The notes below the pieces were generated by a model. That model was not told the origin of the DNA and did no database searches. It saw only the letters and a list, made by a program, of their open reading frames with translations. From NCBI RefSeq assembly GCF_030418455.1, contig NZ_JAUHPW010000001.1, forward strand, positions 434,001 to 498,000: a stretch of DNA of 64,000 nt. The letters run 5' to 3'. This stretch comes from Demequina litoralis (lineage in GTDB: Bacteria > Actinomycetota > Actinomycetes > Actinomycetales > Demequinaceae). Below, piece by piece: positions 60,270 through 64,000 of the stretch. The position numbers were made by a program, and so were the translations under genes. The number at the start of each line of letters is the position of its first letter. Position 1 is the stretch's first letter.

Positions 60270-60377
60270 ATGGCGCGCACCACGCACACGGCAAGAAGCG
60301 GCCCTTCCACCACCCAGGCGGGCATCCGCTCGACCTCGGCGGGCCGCGCCCGCACCACCGGCACGGCCCGCCGCTGA
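60270..60377 (+). CDS. Possible small ORF upstream of the ABC operon
   Basis: 35 codons, ATG to TGA, with GGAGAGTAGGAG five to twenty bases upstream. The peptide is rich in Thr, Arg, Ser and Ala (MARTTHTARSGPSTTQ..) with no hydrophobic part. It ends 95 bases before the binding-protein start. It could be a leader peptide or a chance frame; only the ribosome site supports it. Confidence 0.3.
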   Translation: MARTTHTARSGPSTTQAGIRSTSAGRARTTGTARR

Positions 60378-60472
60378 CGCCCATGCCCCGCACGCCACGT
60401 ACCCGCGCCTCGAGCGCTCCCGTCGCGTCCGGGCGGACGCGCACCCCCGTCGTACGCACCCGAGGAGGAACC

Positions 60473-61774
60473 ATGTCCATCCCGCACACCGGGCGCGCCC
60501 GCCGCGCCCTGCCGACCACGGCCGCCGGCCTCGCCATCGCGGCGCTCACCCTCGCGGGGTGCGCCGGCCGGCAGGACGCCGGGACCGCCGCACCGTCGCC
60601 GTCCGACGGCGCCGGCACGTCGACGGTGGCGGAGGCCTGCAGCCCCGGCTTCACCGACACCGAGGTCAGCATCGGCACGAGCCTCCCGCTGTCGGGCCCC
60701 GCGGCCGCCTACGGTGCGATCGGCACGACCCTCAAGGCGTACTTCGACGACCTCAACGAGGACGGCGGCGTCACGTTCGCCGACGGCACCATGAGGACGG
60801 TGGACGTCACCGTCCTCGACGACGGCTACGACCCCGCGAAGACCGCGGCGAACGTGAGGACGCTCGTCGAGCAGGACGGCGTGTTCGCGCTCACGGGCGT
60901 GCTCGGCACGGGAGCCGCGATCAGCGTCGCCCCCTACGTCGAGGAGCAGGGCATCCCCAACCTCTTCACCGGCACCGGCAGCGACGCGATCCTGGCGCTG
61001 CACGAGGGCACCGCGTGGACCACCGGCTTCATGCCGCAGTACGGCTTCGAGGTGCAGGCGCTCGCCGACTACCTCATCGAGAACCACCCGGACTCGACCG
61101 CGGCCATCCTGTACCAGAACGACGACTTCGGCGAGAGCGTCCTCGCCGGCTTCGAGGCGGCGTTCGAGGGCACCGGGATCGAGATCGTCGCCTCCGAGCC
61201 GTACGAGCTCGCGAGCGCCTCGGTCGACAGCCAGGTGACGGCGCTCGCCTCGTCGGATGCGGACATCTTCCTCGACTGGGCGGTCGGCGCCTTCGCGACG
61301 CAGTCGCTCAAGAAGAAGCTCGAGCTCGGCTGGGAAGCGACGACGGTGATCAACGCCCCCGCCGCCGACGCGACCTTCTTCCTCAAGCCCGCGGGCGAGG
61401 GCGCCGCCGACGGCGTCGTCTCGATCGCATACACCAAGGACATCACGGACCCGTCGCTCGCGGGCGACGCGGGCTTCGACGCGTGGACCGAGTTCGCGGC
61501 GGCCCACCCCGACGACGTCAACGCGCTGTCGGCACCCGCGGCCGCGGGCTACCAGACCGCTCAGCTGCTCGAGGCCGCGCTCACCCGGATGGACGGGTGC
61601 ACCCGTGAGGCGCTGCTGGAGTCCGCGACGTCCTTCGACGGGCTCGAGCTCGACCTCGCGCCCGTGACCGTCACCACCTCGCCCGACTACCCGTACGTGT
61701 TCCGCGAGGTCAAGGTCCAGGTCTTCAACGGCGAGAACTGGGACCTCGCCGACGGCAGCTACACGGTCGACTGA
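60473..61774 (+). CDS. ABC transporter substrate-binding lipoprotein (LivJ/LivK type)
   Basis: 433 residues. A lipoprotein signal peptide ends in the lipobox ALTLAGC, after which a short Ser/Thr/Gly linker leads to a type I periplasmic-binding fold (VSIGTSLPLSGPAAAYG near 63, VRTLVEQDGVFALTGVLGTG near 135, ILYQNDDFGESVLAGFEAAF near 208). ATG 60473 with GAGGAGG upstream. The ligand may be a branched-chain amino acid, an amide or a carboxylate from the catabolic pathway next door. A strong hairpin separates it from the ATPase genes. Confidence 0.9.
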   Translation: MSIPHTGRARRALPTTAAGLAIAALTLAGCAGRQDAGTAAPSPSDGAGTSTVAEACSPGFTDTEVSIGTSLPLSGPAAAYGAIGTTLKAYFDDLNEDGGVTFADGTMRTVDVTVLDDGYDPAKTAANVRTLVEQDGVFALTGVLGTGAAISVAPYVEEQGIPNLFTGTGSDAILALHEGTAWTTGFMPQYGFEVQALADYLIENHPDSTAAILYQNDDFGESVLAGFEAAFEGTGIEIVASEPYELASASVDSQVTALASSDADIFLDWAVGAFATQSLKKKLELGWEATTVINAPAADATFFLKPAGEGAADGVVSIAYTKDITDPSLAGDAGFDAWTEFAAAHPDDVNALSAPAAAGYQTAQLLEAALTRMDGCTREALLESATSFDGLELDLAPVTVTTSPDYPYVFREVKVQVFNGENWDLADGSYTVD

Positions 61775-61781
61775 CACGGAG

Positions 61782-61815
61782 GCCCTGGGCCGCGCGGAGG
61801 GGCGCGGCCCAGGGC
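61782..61815 (+). terminator. Strong hairpin between binding-protein and ATPase genes
   Basis: GCCCTGGGCCGCGC at 61782-61795 pairs perfectly with GCGCGGCCCAGGGC at 61802-61815 around a six-base loop. There is no T tract, so it may be a partial terminator or an mRNA-stabilising structure that keeps binding-protein levels high. Confidence 0.65.
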
Positions 61816-61846
61816 GTCGGTGGCGACCGGGGACGAGGAGGCGGGG

Positions 61847-62614
61847 ATGGGCGCGCTGCTGGAGGTGCACGACGTGGAGCTGTCGTTCGGCGGGCTGCGC
61901 GCGCTCGACGGGCCGAGCCTCACGGTCGGCGAGGGTGAGGTCGTGGGGCTCATCGGACCCAACGGCGCGGGCAAGACCAGCCTGTTCAACTGCATCGGCG
62001 GCCTCTACCGCCCGCAGCACGGCAGCATCCGCTTCGCCGGCCGGGAGATCGTGGGGCTCCCCCGCCACCGCATCGCGGCCCTGGGGATCGGGCGCACCTT
62101 CCAGAACCTCGGCCTGCTGGCGAGCCGCACCGTGCTCGACAACGTGCTCGCCGGCGCGTACCACGCGACGCGGGGCGGCTGGTGGGCCACCGCGCTCGCC
62201 CTGCCGAATGTCGCCCGCACCGAGCGGGCGACGCGGGAGCGTGCCCTCGACCTGCTCGCCGAGTTGTCGCTCGGGGACGTCGCGGGCGTGCCGGTCGGGA
62301 CGCTCCCGTTCGGGACCCTCAAGCGCATCGAGCTCGCGCGCGCCCTCATCGCGAACCCCCGCCTCCTGCTGGTGGACGAGCCCGCCAACGGCCTCGTCCA
62401 CGGAGAGGTCATGGAGCTCGGCGCCACCCTGCGGCGCCTCGCCGCCGAGCGGGGCGCCGCGATCCTGCTGGTCGAGCACCACATGGGGCTGGTGATGTCG
62501 GTGAGCGACCGCGTGGCGGTGCTCGACTTCGGAAGGCTCATCGCGGAAGGCGACCCGCGCATCGTCGCGCGCGACCCGCAGGTCGTGGCCGCGTACCTGG
62601 GGCGGGCGGCATGA
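61847..62614 (+). CDS. Branched-chain-type ABC transporter ATPase (LivG-like)
   Basis: 255 residues. Walker A is LIGPNGAGKTSLFN near 34-47, the Q-loop region is GRTFQNLGLLAS near 84, Walker B is LLLVDEPANGL near 172, and the H-loop is LLVEHHMGLVM near 207. The signature is LPFGTLKRIELARAL, unlike the usual LSGGQ but seen in this subfamily. ATG 61847 has GAGGAGG upstream; GTG 61820 is less likely. Overlaps the next gene by four bases. Confidence 0.9.
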   Translation: MGALLEVHDVELSFGGLRALDGPSLTVGEGEVVGLIGPNGAGKTSLFNCIGGLYRPQHGSIRFAGREIVGLPRHRIAALGIGRTFQNLGLLASRTVLDNVLAGAYHATRGGWWATALALPNVARTERATRERALDLLAELSLGDVAGVPVGTLPFGTLKRIELARALIANPRLLLVDEPANGLVHGEVMELGATLRRLAAERGAAILLVEHHMGLVMSVSDRVAVLDFGRLIAEGDPRIVARDPQVVAAYLGRAA

Positions 62615-63318
62615 GCCTGCTCACGGTCGAGATCGCCGCCGCGGGGTACGGCCCCGCGACGGTGCTGCACGAGGTCGGGTTCGAGGTCGCGACCGGTGGT
62701 CGCCTCGTGGTGCTCGGCGCCAACGGCGCCGGCAAGACGACGCTGCTGCGGACCATCTCGGGTCTCACCACGGTCGACGGGTCGATCCGGCTCGACGGGA
62801 CCGAGCTGGTCGGCCTGGCCCCGCATCGCATCGCCGGGGCCGGCATCGCCCACGTCCCGCAGGGCCGCGGGACGTTCGGCGACCTCACGGTGCGGGAGAA
62901 CCTCCTCGTGGGCGGCGCCACGCGACCCGGGCGTGCTGCGGCGGCCGATGCGGACCGCTGGATGGAGCGCTTCCCGCGGCTCGGCGAGCGCGCCGCACGC
63001 CCCGCCGCCGGGCTCAGCGGCGGGGAGCAGCAGCTCCTCGCGATCGCGCGGGCCCTCATGTCGACGCCCCGGCTGCTGCTGCTCGACGAGCCGTCGCTCG
63101 GCCTGGCGCCCAAGGTGACGTCCGAGCTCTTCTCCACGCTCGACGAGCTGTGCGGCGAGACCGGGACCGCGATGCTGCTCGTCGAGCAGAACGCGGAGCT
63201 GGCCCTGGGCATCGCCGAGACCGCCCTCGTGATCGAGAGCGGGCGCATCACCGTGCGGGGTTCCGCCGCGGAGCTCCGCGACAACGACGACGTGCGCCGG
63301 GCCTACCTGGGCGTGTGA
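62611..63318 (+). CDS. Branched-chain-type ABC transporter ATPase (LivF-like)
   Basis: 235 residues. Walker A is VLGANGAGKTTLLR near 34-47, HVPQGRGTFGDLTVRENLL near 89 is the typical LivF segment, the signature is LSGGEQQLLAIARALM near 133, Walker B is LLLLDEPSLGLAP near 153, and the H-loop region is LLVEQNAELAL. ATG 62611 shares four bases with the LivG-like stop. Confidence 0.93.
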   Translation: MSLLTVEIAAAGYGPATVLHEVGFEVATGGRLVVLGANGAGKTTLLRTISGLTTVDGSIRLDGTELVGLAPHRIAGAGIAHVPQGRGTFGDLTVRENLLVGGATRPGRAAAADADRWMERFPRLGERAARPAAGLSGGEQQLLAIARALMSTPRLLLLDEPSLGLAPKVTSELFSTLDELCGETGTAMLLVEQNAELALGIAETALVIESGRITVRGSAAELRDNDDVRRAYLGV

Positions 63319-63331
63319 GAGGACGGCACCC

Positions 63332-64000
63332 ATGCTCCTGCAGCAGATCGCCGACGGCGTCGCGACCGGCGCCATCTACGGCGCGCTCGCGCTCGCGATC
63401 GTGCTCGTCTACCGCGCGTCGCGGACGCTCAACTTCGCGCAGGGCGAGCTCGCGCTCCTCGGCGCGTACGTGTCGTGGCAGCTCGTCGCCTGGGGCGTGC
63501 CGCTGTGGACGGCGCTCGCGATCTCGATGATCGCGCTCGGGGCGCTGTCCGCGGCGAGCGAGCGGGTCCTCGTCCGCCCGCTCGTGCGGCGACACCAGCC
63601 GCTGCCGCTCATCATCGTCACGCTGGGGCTGATGATCGCCCTCAACGCGGTCATCGGATGGGCGTGGACCTACCAGACCAAGGAGGTGCCCGCGCTGTTC
63701 GGCGAGGGCGCGGTCACGGTCGCGGGCATCGCCCTGTCCCGGCAGGACCTCGGGATCGCGGCCACCGTGCTCGTGGTCGCGATCGGGCTCGGGCTGCTGT
63801 TCGAGCGCACCCGGGCGGGCCTGCGCATGAGGGCCGCGATCTCCGCGCCGGAGTCCGCCGAGCTGTCGGGCATCTCCACCGGCCGCACCATGACCGCGGG
63901 CTGGGCGATCGCGGGCGCGGTCGGCGCGCTCGCGGGCACCCTCATCGCCCCGGAGCTGTTCCTCCATCCCGGGATGATGGCGCCGGTGCTGCTGTACGCC
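63332..64000 (+). CDS. Branched-chain-type ABC permease (LivH-like), 3' truncated by window edge
   Basis: The frame is open from ATG 63332 to the right edge, 223 codons. It starts with the family pattern ADGVATGAIYGALALAIVLVYRASRTLNFAQGEL, and hydrophobic helices follow to the end of the window; LivH proteins are about 290 residues, so roughly a quarter is missing. It lies 13 bases after the LivF-like gene. The partner permease (LivM) presumably follows outside. Confidence 0.9.
   Translation, partial: MLLQQIADGVATGAIYGALALAIVLVYRASRTLNFAQGELALLGAYVSWQLVAWGVPLWTALAISMIALGALSAASERVLVRPLVRRHQPLPLIIVTLGLMIALNAVIGWAWTYQTKEVPALFGEGAVTVAGIALSRQDLGIAATVLVVAIGLGLLFERTRAGLRMRAAISAPESAELSGISTGRTMTAGWAIAGAVGALAGTLIAPELFLHPGMMAPVLLYA

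Overview
The window is high-GC, gene-dense DNA from an actinomycete chromosome. Gene order (pyrD, pepA, lpdA, two-lipoyl E2, TIGR01777, lipB-lipA-DUF4191, RDD/HAD, glnA with a GlnR-like box) suggests Micrococcales, perhaps near Demequinaceae or Cellulomonadaceae. That placement is an inference from gene content and style; no rRNA or tRNA gene is visible. A nine-base word, GGACGATGC, is scattered through the chromosomal parts on both strands (19 copies seen by eye).

Layout. Positions 1-16.8 kb are core metabolism: a TDT-type transporter (cut by the left edge), dihydroorotate dehydrogenase, leucyl aminopeptidase, E3 and E2 of a 2-oxoacid dehydrogenase complex, a membrane pseudokinase, an MMPL transporter, the lipoate genes lipB-lipA, which act on the E2, and glutamine synthetase. 

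From 16.8 to 37.4 kb an integrative element is inserted in the last codons of glnA. It is bounded by 29-bp attL/attR repeats (27/29 identical) that form a recombinase-type inverted core. It carries a tyrosine integrase, an XRE regulator, an excisionase-like HTH protein, a RepA-like ATPase and a large defence cargo: a DUF1156 DNA methylase, a HEPN/Swt1-DUF499 ATPase, a DUF3883 helicase, a DUF1643 protein, a divergent SNF2/HhH helicase, an EVE-like/HNH nuclease, a GmrSD-type (DUF262/DUF1524) nuclease and a two-TM protein. The element has visibly lower GC, none of the GGACGATGC words I could find, and no phage structural or conjugation genes. The native glnA terminator is now stranded 20.6 kb downstream.

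From 37.4 to 43.7 kb are a feature-rich intergenic region (displaced terminator, seven CGGG repeats, paired palindromes), a serine hydrolase, a HelD-like helicase, and an MFS exporter with a divergent TetR regulator. From 43.7 to 48 kb is a methylcitrate (propionate) operon, gntR-prpD-prpB-prpC. From 48 to 54.2 kb is an operon with four-base overlaps that encodes an SDR, an acyl-CoA dehydrogenase, an APH-like protein, EtfB, EtfA and a membrane cytochrome b. From 54.3 to 60 kb, read divergently, is a beta-oxidation operon (acyl-CoA dehydrogenase, thiolase, FadB-type protein, nitronate monooxygenase-like protein). From 60.3 kb to the right edge is a branched-chain-amino-acid-type ABC importer. 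Together the right half looks like one acyl-CoA/propionyl-CoA catabolic region: beta-oxidation feeds ETF, ETF may feed the cytochrome b, and propionyl-CoA is removed by the methylcitrate cycle.
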